A DNA stretch of 64,000 nt, taken from assembly GCA_028023455.1 (NCBI GenBank), contig JAQFVV010013358.1:62001-126000 (forward strand). The letters run 5' to 3'. The stretch comes from Epiperipatus broadwayi. Lineage: Eukaryota; Onychophora; Udeonychophora; Euonychophora; Peripatidae. The position numbers and the translations under genes are program-made. Below, piece by piece: positions 1-11,770 of the stretch. How positions within the stretch are numbered: position 1 is the stretch's first letter; each line of letters opens with the position of its first letter. The notes beneath the pieces are model-generated. The model did not search any database. It had not been told where the DNA came from and saw only the letters and a program-made list of their open reading frames with translations.

Positions 1-2100
1 GAAAATTAAAACAAAGTGGTCTCAACAACCAATTCATTTACCAGCAATACGAGACTAGTGTATGTAAAACATACTGAATGGGTTTTACTGGGATTAAAAG
101 AAATGCCCAATCAAATTCCCAGAAATTCATTTAAAAGGGTCTGCACATTCTCAACGTCAATGATGAACGTTGTAATTAATGTAGAACACAGTAAATAAAA
201 ATAGGGAAATGCATGCTTGTGGGCTTGAAAAGTAAGTATAGATTTATATACACAATCATGCATTAGTGGACACATTTAATCATTGACCTCGCACATACTC
301 TTATATTAGATTAAAATCAATAACATGTAGATTTTAAACTATGTGATTATATTATATATTAAAAAATTGAATCACCCTCGAACGAGTGATTTGCAAGATA
401 ATAAAATTGGAGAATAATTTAGAAATTTAAAATATGCCTTCATAGCGGCATCTTATTTTCATCAAAGGAAATAATTCACTCGGTCAAAAACGATTCTGAC
501 ACATTATCATAATAAAATAACAGAAAGCTTAATCAATAGAAAATATTAACCCAAGGATAGAGCAAAATGTTGAGTATATTTAAACACGTTAAAGAAATAC
601 ATAATGAAGTTATGTGAAATATAAGAAAAACAATTTTAAATAGCTATAGCATGTTAGTTATCACAAGAGCTCTTGGGTTAATTGAGGGTTACCTCTGGAG
701 AAGCATTTTAGGTAGATTGATGGTTGGCAGGTTTTTATATAATTTAACAGCAAAATCTGGAAATGTTCATATTTTTGGCAGCGGCAGCAGTTCCGGGGTT
801 TCTTATGTGATGGCTTCCGATGTCTGGAGCAGCGGCCGGCTATTCCGAGTGGACATAGCCATCTTGATGCCTCTACTCTGTCATGTCAGGGTTAGCAAAT
901 TATTAGAATAGAACTCAGAATGATTTCTCTTAGAAACATTACAATGGAGAACAAAAGAAAACCCTCCTTTTTATAGTAGAATTTAACAATAGAACTGCCC
1001 TGGAGCATTACAAAAATATATAGGACTTATCAGCTGTAATTAAATCTATCCGAATGTCTAAAGGAATTCAACATTAATTAATTTCTTTTGTTAATTTCCC
1101 TGTTGACATTCGAATTATAAACTAGATTTAATTAAAAATTACTTTTACTAATTAAAGAAAACCTTAAGTGGACATCTGCTGTTTTTAGATAAACTTATAT
1201 AACATTAACTAATTAAACTATTGTCCCTCATTGATTTTAAGAGAAATATTTGGGATGACTTTTATTAAATTAAATGAAAATTATTTTACTTTTAAATTGC
1301 AATATTTGAATCTATTTACTAAACGAATATTTACTAAATGAATTTTATTTTAAATCAAAATATATTACGATGGTAATATATTTGTAAATAGATTCAAACA
1401 AAATAACTTTAACAATTTATAATTTTGATATGTTTTAAAATGCATATCATAGTGTGTGCGCAATTACGACTTATATAACTTACTTTTTAATAAATCAAAA
1501 TTATGTGAACATATACATAATCCATAATATTTTATTTTATTTGAGAATGAGTTATATATATAATATGAGCATTGTGCTCATGGTTTAAAATTAGGTGGGA
1601 TTTTCGGTATATAAGTGTATTGCTCACACACTATGATAGATTGGGGTTCAAACTAAGGTATGAGGGTAGGAAATAGGTGAGAAAAGGTGAAACGAAGATC
1701 TGCAAAGCAGACCTTACTGTTTCAATATATATATATATATAGCAGACCTTACTGTTTCAATATATATATATATATATATTATAATGGTTGGGGATGTTTT
1801 GATAGTTGGAGTCTTTAGTCAACTATTGTGAAGTTTTTATCTTGGTATTGTTAGTTGTAGCATGGCCTTAGGATGTCAGGCCTTATTTATTATACTTATT
1901 ATTATTGTGCTGGATGGAGCAGATAAATTCCCCATCTGTACAAGGGCACAACCAGGCCATTCTGACCTGGAAAAGTTATATAGTAGGTAGATACTTAAGA
2001 TCCAATTTTATTTTATTATAGACCATTAGCCACAGTCACTAGCACATGGAGCAGCAGAGATAATGTATACTTTATTTTTAAAGAAATATAATAAAAAATA
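1..2100. other. AT-rich DNA without a recognised gene; GC-rich patch and TA duplication inside
   Basis: No reading frame with family motifs is visible. A GC-rich, CpG-containing patch lies at about 775-885 in otherwise AT-rich sequence and holds an open frame of 86 codons (651-911, +) that I do not recognise. At about 1707-1780 a 35-base unit ending in a TA tract is present twice in tandem. The rest looks like decayed intergenic or transposon DNA. Confidence 0.5.
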
Positions 2101-2111
2101 AAAATAGTCTT

Positions 2112-2194
2112 GCATTGGTGGTGGAGAGGTCAGCGCGACTGCCTTGCACTTGCAGGTAGTTGCCCAGGTTTCGGGTTCACGTCCCGGCCGATGC
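2112..2194 (+). repeat. tRNA-like body, probably a tRNA-derived SINE head
   Basis: Seven bases at 2112-2118 pair with 2188-2194 (one G-U) as an acceptor stem. A T-arm-like hairpin (TCGGG with CCCGG, loop TTCACGT) resembles a B box. A weak D-arm and a CTGC/GCAG anticodon-like stem lie in expected order, with a long variable region. At 83 nt it is long for a class I tRNA. The anticodon loop is 9 nt rather than 7, and an A-rich run follows shortly after, so a SINE head or tRNA pseudogene is more likely than a working tRNA gene. Confidence 0.5.
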
Positions 2195-3170
2195 TATGAC
2201 ACTTAAAAAAAAATAAGCCACTGCCAGATTAACAATACAGAGAAACATTTATTTTGCACATATATAAAATTTAGAATTATTTTAGTATAATGTTTACTTT
2301 ATAATTTGATTTACATTTTAACTTTTGATTTTATAAGTTCACACAGATGAATTTATTAATATTTTATTAAAGTATCGAGTATGGATAGACTACATAGATT
2401 GCACTTGAAAAATAAAATATTCTATATCTCTTATTTAACCTTAGGCCAAAAGTTCCCAATCAAACTAACACCAATCTACGTGATATATTGATGTATTTAA
2501 TGCAGCATGAATATGATAGCACAATACCACTCTGTCAGAAATATACATTTGGACAGCATGGTTATCAAGAAGAAATGTCTCATCCAGTACAGAAATACTT
2601 CATCTGTCTGGCAAGAAGAACAATAAAAAAGAAAACTCCATAAAAAGGGATTGCAGTGCTTTTTGCCATCTTACTATTCCATTCCCTAGGCTAAAGGGGT
2701 GATCCAAGGAGGAGGGAATACCCTCTGCTTCCGATGGTCAATAAGAAATAGGTCTTATTTTGCCAAGTGAGGCATATAATGTGATCCTGCACTTAGCAGA
2801 TCTTCATGCTACATTTATTAATTACCCTCATATATCCAATCCATTAATTCAATTTAACTGTGAAACAAATAACCTAAGATCAACCCTTCCTTTAATTAAA
2901 CTAACATAACTTTACGAACCTATGCACCCATTCACACCTGACTTAAATTTAACATGATTTAATTAAAAGTTTTAGCTTAATGTAAAAAAAAAACTAAAAT
3001 AAACACTTAAAAAAACGGAAAAAATAAATTAATGGAAATGATTTTTAAAAAAATACATTCAATAAAAATAATTATTAATAAATAATTTAGTTTGGTCAGA
3101 TAGGAATTTCTATTTCAATTTAAATACTGGGAAAGTTTTATACTCAATGTTCATGAATTATCTAAAGTTC
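2195..3170. other. AT-rich sequence, nothing recognised
   Basis: No frame, stem-loop or repeat boundary that I can support. The sequence just after the tRNA-like body may be the non-tRNA part of the same SINE. Confidence 0.4.
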
Positions 3171-3452
3171 TTACAGTTTTAAAAGGGCAAGTCCATACTT
3201 TTTAGTTGCTTTTAATTTGGATCTCTTTGTTTCTGATTCACATGGAATCTTGGAGGAGACAGGTATGCTGTTTGCCATTCTATTGGTATTCATCTGGAGG
3301 TCTTTTACTGTAGCTGGTATAGTTCTTTGCAGGATTTTATTGCAGGATCTTGGTGTGCTGGAGTCAGCAATATAGGAAAATGATATTACATTTCTTCTTT
3401 TAGAAAAACTGAAGAGATTGAAAGTGCGTCTTTTTAATCCCTTTTTCTTCAA
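3171..3452 (-). CDS. Unrecognised 93-codon open frame, possible exon
   Basis: An open frame of higher complexity than its surroundings, rich in Lys, Arg, Ser and Thr and without low-complexity runs. It starts MKKKGLKRRTF and ends KKYGLALLKL before a stop. The composition would suit a basic, disordered nuclear protein, but no domain is recognised. Upstream on the minus strand the sequence stays moderately complex. No convincing partner exon or splice site fixes the limits. It may be a last exon of a host gene or chance. Confidence 0.25.
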   Translation of the reverse strand: MKKKGLKRRTFNLFSFSKRRNVISFSYIADSSTPRSCNKILQRTIPATVKDLQMNTNRMANSIPVSSKIPCESETKRSKLKATKKYGLALLKL

Positions 3453-3970
3453 CTCTTCCGGAACTTAACACATATAGCACTTATCATAATTTATTTCCAA
3501 TCTTTTCCTTTTTATATTAAAATTGCAGATTAACTCAATATGACATCATGATGATGATTATTCTTTTGCTGAGGTTCATTTCCTGAGGGATTTCTTTTAT
3601 TGGCTATTCTGTTATTGTTTTTCTCTCCTATTTGACCTTTAATTATGAATTTTGAGATGCCCAAAGGCTAGTTCATTTGACTAATTAAAATAATCATTTT
3701 CATTTTACACAACAGCATTAATTACATTATTGTACATTCTTAAAGATTTATATTTTTTAATCTTTATATCTTCAAAAAAAATTTCTTAAAATTTAGTTTT
3801 AAAACATTTTCTTTTTTTAATAAAGTTTTTTTTTAATAATTTTCCATCTGTGTGATTTTATATATTTATATGAGTTTAGATGACTTTTAATTCTCAATTT
3901 TTTATTTTTTTAAGAACAAATTTTTATTTGCGAACTCTTATTTTAAATTTCTAATTTTATTTAAAATAAT

Positions 3971-4090
3971 GTAACAGCATGTGTGCCCATTACAATATAT
4001 ATATATTGTAACAGGAACTGAGTTCAATATATTGTAACAGCATGTGTGCCCATTACAATATATATATATTGTAACAGGAACTGAGTTCAA
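3971..4090. repeat. Tandem duplication of a 63-bp unit with a TA-centred palindrome
   Basis: The unit beginning GTAACAGCATGTG occurs at 3971 and 4034. Each copy contains an inverted repeat of ATTACAATATA about a TA core and ends in GGAACTGAGTTCAA. The copies are almost identical, so the duplication is recent. Confidence 0.8.
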
Positions 4091-5100
4091 ACTATTATAA
4101 AAGGAGAGAAAGAGTAGATTTTAGATATTTTTTATTATTATTTATTTTATAATTATTACTGGACAAGTCGCACAGGCAAATGCATATGTATTTGCTGGAA
4201 TGATAAAGAATGATGGGTATGGGTAAATATTTTAATTGGCATACATGTATATAGATGAATGTTATTTTTGGAAGAAGAAAAAAAAGAAAAAACTAAAAGA
4301 CTTTAAAGTGTGTAAAAGAAAAGTTTCTTTTACAGTTATTATTTCCCGAATTAATTAGCCAAACCTATCTTCTATTGTTCAAGAAACAGATATAACTACT
4401 TGATGGCTATCCCAGTTTGTTAATTAAATGTATTGATGTACTGTAAATATTTGGACATTTGTGGAAATAATTTTTAAAATTAATGAATGTGGGATGCCCG
4501 TTAATTATTATATTCTTTTCGACTTTTTTTGTCTAGTTAAAGTAAATGAAAACAGTACGATTAAAAAGTTCCAAGAATTAAAAAAAATAAGATAAGTAAA
4601 AGTTGAGGTTGCTAAGTGGTTTTCTTTTGTTGGCATTTTTGTAAAAGTATATTTTTTAAAAACAAAGAAATATCAGAGATAAGGCGAAATGAAACTTGGA
4701 TTCTTAATTAATTTTAAAAAATAATAGATAGTGTTTGTTGACCTGACGGGTAAGAAGGCAATGTGTTATAAAATACATTGAAGAAGATATAAAGAGAAAA
4801 TTTTAATAAATTGGCTGCAAAGCAGCAAAGATCAGGAATAAACTGTGATTACTGCCTTCATGGCTGGATTGATTGTGTGCAAACTCAAAATAAAACATAA
4901 AGGAAACCTCATGAATGGATCGCATGGAGCAAAGTTGCCATCATGCCAGGGTCTATGTTGGACTTCAGGTCTATCTGTCATCTATGTTACATAAGCCATT
5001 GGAGAGCTGACTTTAAAGACATGTAGATGTCTAAAAGTTTCAGATCTTCTTCTAACAATTATCTTTTAGATAAATTCTTTGCTTGAGTTGGTTTTTTAGA
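4091..5100. other. AT-rich sequence, nothing recognised
   Basis: No gene-like frame or repeat boundary seen. The last few hundred bases (about 4740-5100) are slightly less AT-rich and may belong to the element that carries the ribozyme immediately downstream. Confidence 0.4.
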
Positions 5101-5108
5101 TCTAATGT

Positions 5109-5160
5109 CCCAACTCCTCACTGAAGAGACCCATAGGTCGAAACCGGTCTGGGGATGGGG
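5109..5160 (+). ncRNA. Type I hammerhead ribozyme candidate
   Basis: All parts of the hammerhead consensus are present in order. The core CTGAAGA is at 5121-5127 (CUGANGA). Stem II pairs GACC (5128-5131) with GGTC (5136-5139) around loop CATA. GAAA is at 5140-5143. A minimal palindromic stem III, CCGG, is at 5144-5147, followed by UC at 5148-5149, giving a GUC cleavage site. Stem I closes with six pairs between 5115-5120 and 5150-5155, then an internal loop and further G-C pairs to 5109-5111/5158-5160. A tiny self-complementary stem III is typical of hammerheads in PLEs and metazoan retrozymes, which work best as dimers. No PLE frame is visible beside it, so the host element is unknown. Confidence 0.72.
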
Positions 5161-5327
5161 ACAATCCAAGATAAAAATGATTTGAATGCCTTCTCTTGTA
5201 GTAGCATTTATAATAATTAAAAAAAAAAAAAAGCTTGTTTAGAGCTATTAGCACGCTCTTAATTTTACATATTTGTAAGTGCAAGCTATATATATAAGTC
5301 ATGTGACATCTGACTTGTTATTATTAC

Positions 5328-5331
<4 letters not shown>

Positions 5332-5361
<30 letters not shown>
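5332..5361. repeat. (TA)n microsatellite
   Basis: Uninterrupted TA dinucleotides about 170 bp downstream of the hammerhead candidate. Tracts like this sit at the edges of several elements in the window. Confidence 0.95.
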
Positions 5362-5364
<3 letters not shown>

Positions 5365-6460
5365 CTTCAACATCACCACTTGTCTATTGAAATCACAACT
5401 ATTTGGATCTAGTGCAGATTGTCAGCCATTCCTGAATGTATTCAAAGGAAAGAAGAAAAGGAACAGCAAAATAAAAATACTCTACTTTCAGATGGACTAA
5501 ATGGGTGGAATACTAAACAGAAGAGATGGATGCCATGCTTTGCCTATGCTAATCCTGGGATTAAATCCTGAGTGCACTCAGAAACATATATGTGGGTTCT
5601 GTAGACTCTTTAATACTGGTAAATATACACATCTTATATCAGTTCAAATCCTTAAATATAATTAAACTCAAACTGTGTGATAATCAAATGATATGCATGT
5701 ATTATTTAGTGTTTTTTTCTTCTTTTAATTGTAATTCATTAAAATATTTATCATATACATGATTATGCCATTTCATTGTTTCTTAGAATAAAGTATTAGT
5801 GAATCTTAAATTAAACTGTTAATTTGTTTCAATGCATGTTATGTAATTTCTTATGTATTTCAAAATCAGATGTATGTGCATGATGGTGTGCCTTCAATAA
5901 TAGATTAAAGCAAAACAGGTTAGTTAGAAAAGTGTGTGGGGGATTTTAAAAGGTTTATTTTAGATTTTAGTGGGAATTAAATAGAAATTTATAGAATAGA
6001 TTTGATTTAAAAGTTAGTTTCTTCTTCGTTTCTTCTTTGGCACAATGCAATACTACACCCTGAGTATTAAGATGGGCACCAGGTTAAATAGCTGAGTCAG
6101 ACAAATATCTAATAGATGCTATGTTCCTTGTGAACTAGCAAGATTGGTGCTTGACAAAGGACAAAAACCAGAGAGGGACATTGTCCATAAATGTGGAGAT
6201 CTACTTAGAAGTAAAATTAAAGCTGGGAGGGTTTTGAATTTTTGCAATCCCATTATATATGTGTTTTACAGTCAGCTCCTTCTCTAACCCTTTTGAATGA
6301 CCAGAATTTGGGAAAACTTCATCAAAGGGGTGAATGACAAAATGTTATAGGAAAATTTCATATGGGAAGGGTTGCCAATTAGGTACACATCACCTCATAA
6401 ATTCATCCTCAGGAAGAGAATATAATTGTAATTGTCTGAAGGTTTGTAATGATGGTATAT
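5362..6460. other. AT-rich sequence, nothing recognised
   Basis: Scattered short open frames without family motifs. No RNA gene or repeat boundary that I can support. Confidence 0.4.
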
Positions 6461-6462
6461 TA

Positions 6463-6922
6463 TAAGATGTAATATGTTGGACTATTTCCATCATTTATGA
6501 GTGAATATTGAATGTATAGAAAATTTTAAACTTTATTTAAACTTTTCAAATACAAACAACTTGTTAGTAATAACACACAAATAGACAATACAGGTTAGTA
6601 ATTACACAATGTTTCGAGTAGTAGTATTCTCCACTCTTCTTCAGGTGTTGCTGGCCTATATGCACAGTGACAATATTTGCTTAGAAGTTGAACTCGCACC
6701 TTTAGATTCTTGTATATTGAATTTAAGGCAAACACTCTATCAACTGAGCTATTCTGTCAAAGGCTACTCGAAACATTGTGTAATTACTAACGTGTATTGT
6801 CTATTTGTGTGTTATTACTAATAAGTTGTTTGTATTTGGAAAGTTTAAATAAAGTTTAAAATTTTCTATACATTCAATATTCACTCATAAATGATGGAAA
6901 TAGTCCAACATATTACATCTTA
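6463..6922. mobile_element. Foldback element with ~155-bp inverted arms
   Basis: The left arm (6463 to about 6622) is the near-perfect reverse complement of the right arm (about 6770-6922). They share segments such as GGACTATTTCCATCA and its complement, and ACACAATGTTTCGAG and its complement. The loop carries a tRNA-like segment on the minus strand. On the minus strand the left arm reads CTGAAGA, then AGAGT...ACTC, then GAAAC, a hammerhead-like core without a convincing stem I. It is non-coding and probably a PLE-terminus or SINE-derived non-autonomous element. No clear target-site duplication is visible. Confidence 0.75.
6660..6765 (-). repeat. tRNA-like segment inside the foldback loop
   Basis: On the minus strand an A-box-like TAGCTCAGTTGATAGAGTG is followed about 45 bases later by a B-box-like GCGAGTTCAACTTC. 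Flanking GACAGAA and TATTGTC can pair 6 of 7 as an acceptor stem. The T arm is poor. I read it as a degenerate tRNA-derived sequence, not a functional tRNA. Confidence 0.45.
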
Positions 6923-7183
6923 GTATAATTGTAAATTTAGTTAGATAAAGAAAAGTGTTTGATGTCAGACAGGAATAAAAAAAAAGTTAAATAAAAAAAC
7001 AAATACCCAAGTGGGAAAATGTCCCTATATATATATGATAAACAAAAATGCAAGTTAAAAAACTTGCTAACGCTTGTATTTATGTCCACAGATGGCGTTC
7101 TACCAAAAACGCCAATCAAGCGTATGTTTTGTTTACATAAACGTCAGAGTAGTTAGTATTCACTATCTCTAACTATAATTCCA

Positions 7184-7227
7184 CTTTCAGATCATGATTT
7201 CAAGCTATTTGCTATCGTCAGTGAAAG
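7184..7227 (-). ncRNA. Hammerhead ribozyme, retrozyme unit 1
   Basis: Read on the minus strand: stem I strand CTTTCA (7227-7222), core CTGACGA (7221-7215), stem II segment (7214-7202, AGC with GCT, loop AAATA, closed by a T-T mismatch), GAAA (7201-7198), palindromic stem III TCATGA (7197-7192), UC (7191-7190), and stem I strand TGAAAG (7189-7184), complementary to CTTTCA over all six bases. The core matches CUGANGA and the cleavage site would follow the UC. The weak base of stem II is the only departure from consensus. Confidence 0.72.
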
Positions 7228-7581
7228 ACAGGAATAAAGAAACTAGATCTAAATACAAACTCTGAGCGTTTATGAAACAATTTCTATTCAGCTTGCAAGC
7301 GTGAATTTTTTAGACACGTAATGTCTTCAAACTCAGCATAGCAAACCAGATAGCTATATGGGTCTGATCTCAGTTCAGCATCAAAGCCTCTGCAATCTAT
7401 ATCATTGCAAGAAAGACCTCAAAGGTACATTTATGATAAACAAAAATGCAAGTTAAAAAACTTGCTAACGCTTGTATTTATGTCCACAGATGGCGTTCTA
7501 CCAAAAACGCCAATCAAGCGTATGTTTTGTTTACATAAACATCAGAGTAGTTAGTATTCACTATCTCTAACTATAATTCCA

Positions 7582-7625
7582 CTTTCAGATCATGATTTCA
7601 AGCTATTTGCTATCGTCAGTGAAAG
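7582..7625 (-). ncRNA. Hammerhead ribozyme, retrozyme unit 2
   Basis: Identical in sequence to the ribozyme in unit 1, displaced by 398 bp. Two identical ribozymes in direct orientation could release a unit-length linear RNA of about 400 nt for circularisation, as proposed for retrozymes. Confidence 0.72.
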
Positions 7626-8126
7626 ACAGGAATAAAGAAACTAGATCTAAATACAAACTCTGAGCGTTTATGAAACAATTTCTATTCAGCTTGCAAGCGT
7701 GAATTTTTTAGACACGTAATGTCTTCAAACTCAGCATAGCAAACCAGATAGCTATATGGGTCTGATCTCAGTTCAGCATCACCACATAGTAGAAGCCTCT
7801 GCAATCTATATCATTGCAAGAAAGACCTCAAAGGTACATTTATGATAAACAAAAATGCAAGTTAAAAAACTTTGCTAGCAAGTTTTTTAACTTGCATTTT
7901 TGTTTATCATAAATGTACCTTTGAGGTCTTTCTTGCAATGATATAGATTGCAGAGGCTTCTACTATGTGGTGATGCTGAACTGAGATCAGACCCATATAG
8001 CTATCTGGTTTGCTATGCTGAGTTTGAAGACCTTACGTGTCTAAAAAATTCACGCTTGCAAGCTGAATAGAAATTGTTTCATAAACGCTCAGAGTTTGTA
8101 TTTAGATCTAGTTTCTTTATTCCTGT

Positions 8127-8170
8127 CTTTCACTGACGATAGCAAATAGCTTGAAATCATGATCTGAAAG
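8127..8170 (+). ncRNA. Hammerhead ribozyme, inverted retrozyme unit
   Basis: Same motif on the plus strand: CTTTCA (8127-8132), CTGACGA (8133-8139), stem II (8140-8152), GAAA (8153-8156), TCATGA (8157-8162), TC (8163-8164), TGAAAG (8165-8170). Cleavage is expected after 8164. It is unchanged from the two direct copies. Confidence 0.72.
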
Positions 8171-8284
8171 TGGAATTATAGTTAGAGATAGTGAATACTA
8201 ACTACTCTGACGTTTATGTAAACAAAACATACGCTTGATTGGCGTTTTTGGTAGAACGCCATCTGTGGACATATATATATATTG

Positions 8285-11168
8285 TAAATACAAAAAAATT
8301 GGTGTTTTATAGGGTGTCCACATTGTGGGCCAATTCTAACTATCAAATTATAGAATGATGTTCCAGCTATAACTTATTTTATAGCCTCCACGTTGTAGCC
8401 AAATGTAAATACAAAAAAATTCGCTAAGTATAAATCAAATAATTGTAATGTATAAATTAAATAATTCTAAGTACAATATACAATCTCCTTTGTACGACCG
8501 CATTACAAGCCAATAGTAACTATATAAAAGTCAATTCTAACAAATGAAAAGTTATGCTTTCTTTGTTAATTTTATAAAAACTTATTAAATTGATATAAAA
8601 TGTATTTTGTGATCTTTCGATCGGTCATCCACATTGTATTTCAAATAGAACTCAAATGATTGGGAGAATCTACAAATATCACATATATTATTGGACAGTT
8701 TAAGCTAATTATAACTTTATTCTAACAAATGAGAATTTTTATTCAAATGGTCGCACATGCACTTTATGGATTAATTGTACTATATTTAAATCTATATGGC
8801 ATTTAAACACTTGCAGCTAAATTGTATGCCAATTGTAACATTTTAAGGATGGCTCGATGAATGCTTCATCATTCCCAGCTAACATTATTTTAAAGCCTAC
8901 TGGGATGATGATGATGGTACAGAACATCTATAATCTTAATTGCCAGGGCACCAAATTGCAACTTTAATAAAATATAATGGTTAAATCCCACTTCAATAAC
9001 TTTTAGTCATAATATTTAATGAATGGATTTATAAATAATCAATCAATTCAGAGAACACTGAGAATGTTTAAAATTAATAATATTAATATTTTTGGAAATT
9101 CTTGATTATTCTCAGCACACTCACCATTCACCATCATTAAATCTACAATTAAAATTTTGTTCTAATTACAAAGTTCTATATCCATCTCCACCTTCCTAAT
9201 CCACCCCTCTGTCAACTTCACATCCATAGGTCTATTACACTATTATCTATTTTATTATTAAATTTTACTTTTTTTCTAGCTCATTTCTCCCATTATAATC
9301 TCTTCTCAGGGTTTTTAGAATAATTAGGTATGGAAATCGAATAATCTGTGATAGATTATTAGTGATAAACACACCTCTCAGGATCACCTCCAGGGTGATC
9401 ATGGGTTGTTTTTAATGCAGTTTAATATCTATTTACATTAAAGCTCGGAATAATTTCTGCTTATTAAATCTTTTATAAACACATCATAAACATAATCACA
9501 ATTATAACAAAATTATACAGAAGTGCGTCTAGAGAGGTGTTTGAATACAACGTATGGAGAAAGGATTTTATGTCCATCCCCTGCATCCTCTATCACTCAA
9601 TAACTATCTCTATTCACAGTTTATATTTTAACTATATTAAATTATTTGGTAATTCTAAGTATCTGAAATTAACCATTTTAAACAATTTTACCAGATATTA
9701 TTTATGTAAATGACAATTCAAATATTAATAATAATATATTGATGTATGATTGGATTGGAGATGTCTAGATAATAATAACCCACAAAAACATTGAGACATA
9801 TGCAAATTTTATTTCAAACAAATAACAAATTGTATTGACAGACTACAATTCAATACAGAAACATATACCCATTCGCTGGATGACTCGCATGGCTTTCCCC
9901 TGTTTTATAACCATATTATGATATATATAAAAAAATCTAAACACATAACTATCCCTAAATCAATGGATAATATCAATAAGTTTAAAATATCAATATTCAT
10001 TTCCTCATTATCAGGGATCACAATTACCATGGAGTAATAAAAAAAACATATTTACTTTCACATATATATTATTTTTACGCTTTTATTTTATCCTAAATAC
10101 AGAGAATACCAAATTTCTTCCCATGTTTAATGCTTTTTAAATTACTGATTTGTTTTAGAGCTAATTACACCCCTAATTAAAAATAATAATTTTATTTAAC
10201 CCCTTTGAATTAACATTCCTTCGCAAATTTCTTAATCTTATCCTATCATTCTGATCGAACATCCTTTTGCCCTAATCTTTACAACAGAGATACCTTATGA
10301 ATAGTGGGACTAAGTCAATGCAAATAAATTGGCATCTAGATCAATCATCATCATAGTGCACACACTCTATATTCATGTTCTTATGACATAATAATATTTT
10401 AATAATATTACCTTTCCAGCGAAGTTCTCAGCTGGCTGTGGAAATATTTATGGGATAATTTCCTATATGCATTGCTTACACTTAAACATTCGTAGGTTTT
10501 ATTTAACCCTTAATTTAGCATTTATTAACTTTATAACTCTTGGCTCTAATTGATAAATCAAACTAGATCAACAAAACAATATTCAAGTACACCAATTGCA
10601 TATACATTATCTGCATTCATCCTGACATCAAATTGAGTTTGTGACCTTGTATTCGACCTTTATAAATGATGCTTAATAATAACAGCTATCTTTCATACAC
10701 CTGTAAGGAATATCAAACATTAACTTGAGGCAGGCAGTGACCCGAATAAGAGAAACCTTTTTACTAGGGTTGAGATATGCTAGGAATTTTATCGCTAGTC
10801 ATACAAAAAGACTTAGGTATACCTATTACCTCTGGCCATTAATAAAGAAACCTTACAGTGTAGAGAATAATCAAGTGGGAAAACTCTTCCACTGTGTTCA
10901 AATACTTTATGAATATAGCATATATATCTTAGTGAGCTAGATTTCACTGGCTTGGTGGAGACTTGTCTATCTACATTACATACAGGTTGAAACATCAACT
11001 TCTACAAATAAAACTTTCATATCTTTAATATTCTTGCGAATTAGTGCACTGGAATGTGAGCCAATAAATTTTCCAAGCATTAATCAGTTTGTATCTGGCT
11101 TTAAATTCACGATAACAATGATAAGAAATGCACATTAAAATTTTAAAACTATTTCCATGCACTTTTAT
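8285..11168. other. AT-rich DNA; degenerate short repeats, no gene recognised
   Basis: At about 8300-8650 a short motif (TCCACATTGT and variants) recurs at irregular spacing with AAATGTAAATAC-like spacers, suggesting a decayed minor satellite. From 8650 to 11168 I see no coding frame with recognisable motifs and no defined repeat edges. Confidence 0.45.
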
Positions 11169-11770
11169 TTACCATTATTTAATTCTCTATCCATTTTCTC
11201 TTTGAATTCATCTCCTTTCATAATAACAAACCTACCAGCTTTGTCTTCACAAGAAATGATTACATCATTAGTAATTAAACCTATTTTTTCTTTCCTTTTT
11301 CAGCAGGATTAATAACAAATTTTTCTTTCCTTTATAAACTTTTATTCAAAAACGATTGAATACCAACTTTCTGCTCATCACACAAATTACTAGATTCAAT
11401 AGACGAAATTGTATCAAAAACTATATTTTATGAATGAAATGGAACAAAATTAGGGCCTTTACCAAGAATATCTAATTCTCTATCATTTAACTTCAAACCA
11501 GAAAGATTAACAACTCTATCCTCAGAAACATTCTCATACCCTTTATCACTACAATAAATTGTATTAACTTTCACAAACAACCACTTTAATTTTCTTTCAT
11601 ATTTTTTACAATAGAAATTTGAGACAATTTAGACAGAATAGGTCAAATTTCTATTGTAAAAAATATGAAAAAAAATTAAAGTGGTTGTTTGGGAAAGTTA
11701 ATAAAATGTATTGTAGTGATAAAGGTATGAGAATAATGTTTCTGAGGATAGAGTTGTTAATCTTTCTGAT

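Larger units (their letters stand above)
7033..8272. mobile_element. Retrozyme-like array: two direct ~400-bp units plus one inverted unit
   Basis: Unit 1 (7033-7430) and unit 2 (7431-7840) are direct repeats with a 398-bp period; unit 1 lacks a 12-bp piece present in unit 2. A stub of a third copy (about 7841-7870) runs into an inverted copy (about 7880-8272). The array lies between short TA tracts (7025-7036 and 8272-8284). It has no coding capacity. Each unit contains the same hammerhead ribozyme. Tandem non-coding monomers of a few hundred bases with a type I hammerhead are the hallmark of metazoan retrozymes, which produce small circular RNAs and are thought to move by PLE reverse transcriptase. 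Near identity of the copies points to recent insertion. Confidence 0.75.

Noticed and set aside
2112-2194. Functional tRNA gene (long-variable-arm type)
   Set aside because: The anticodon loop is 9 nt, the D stem is poor and an A-rich run follows shortly after, favouring a SINE head.
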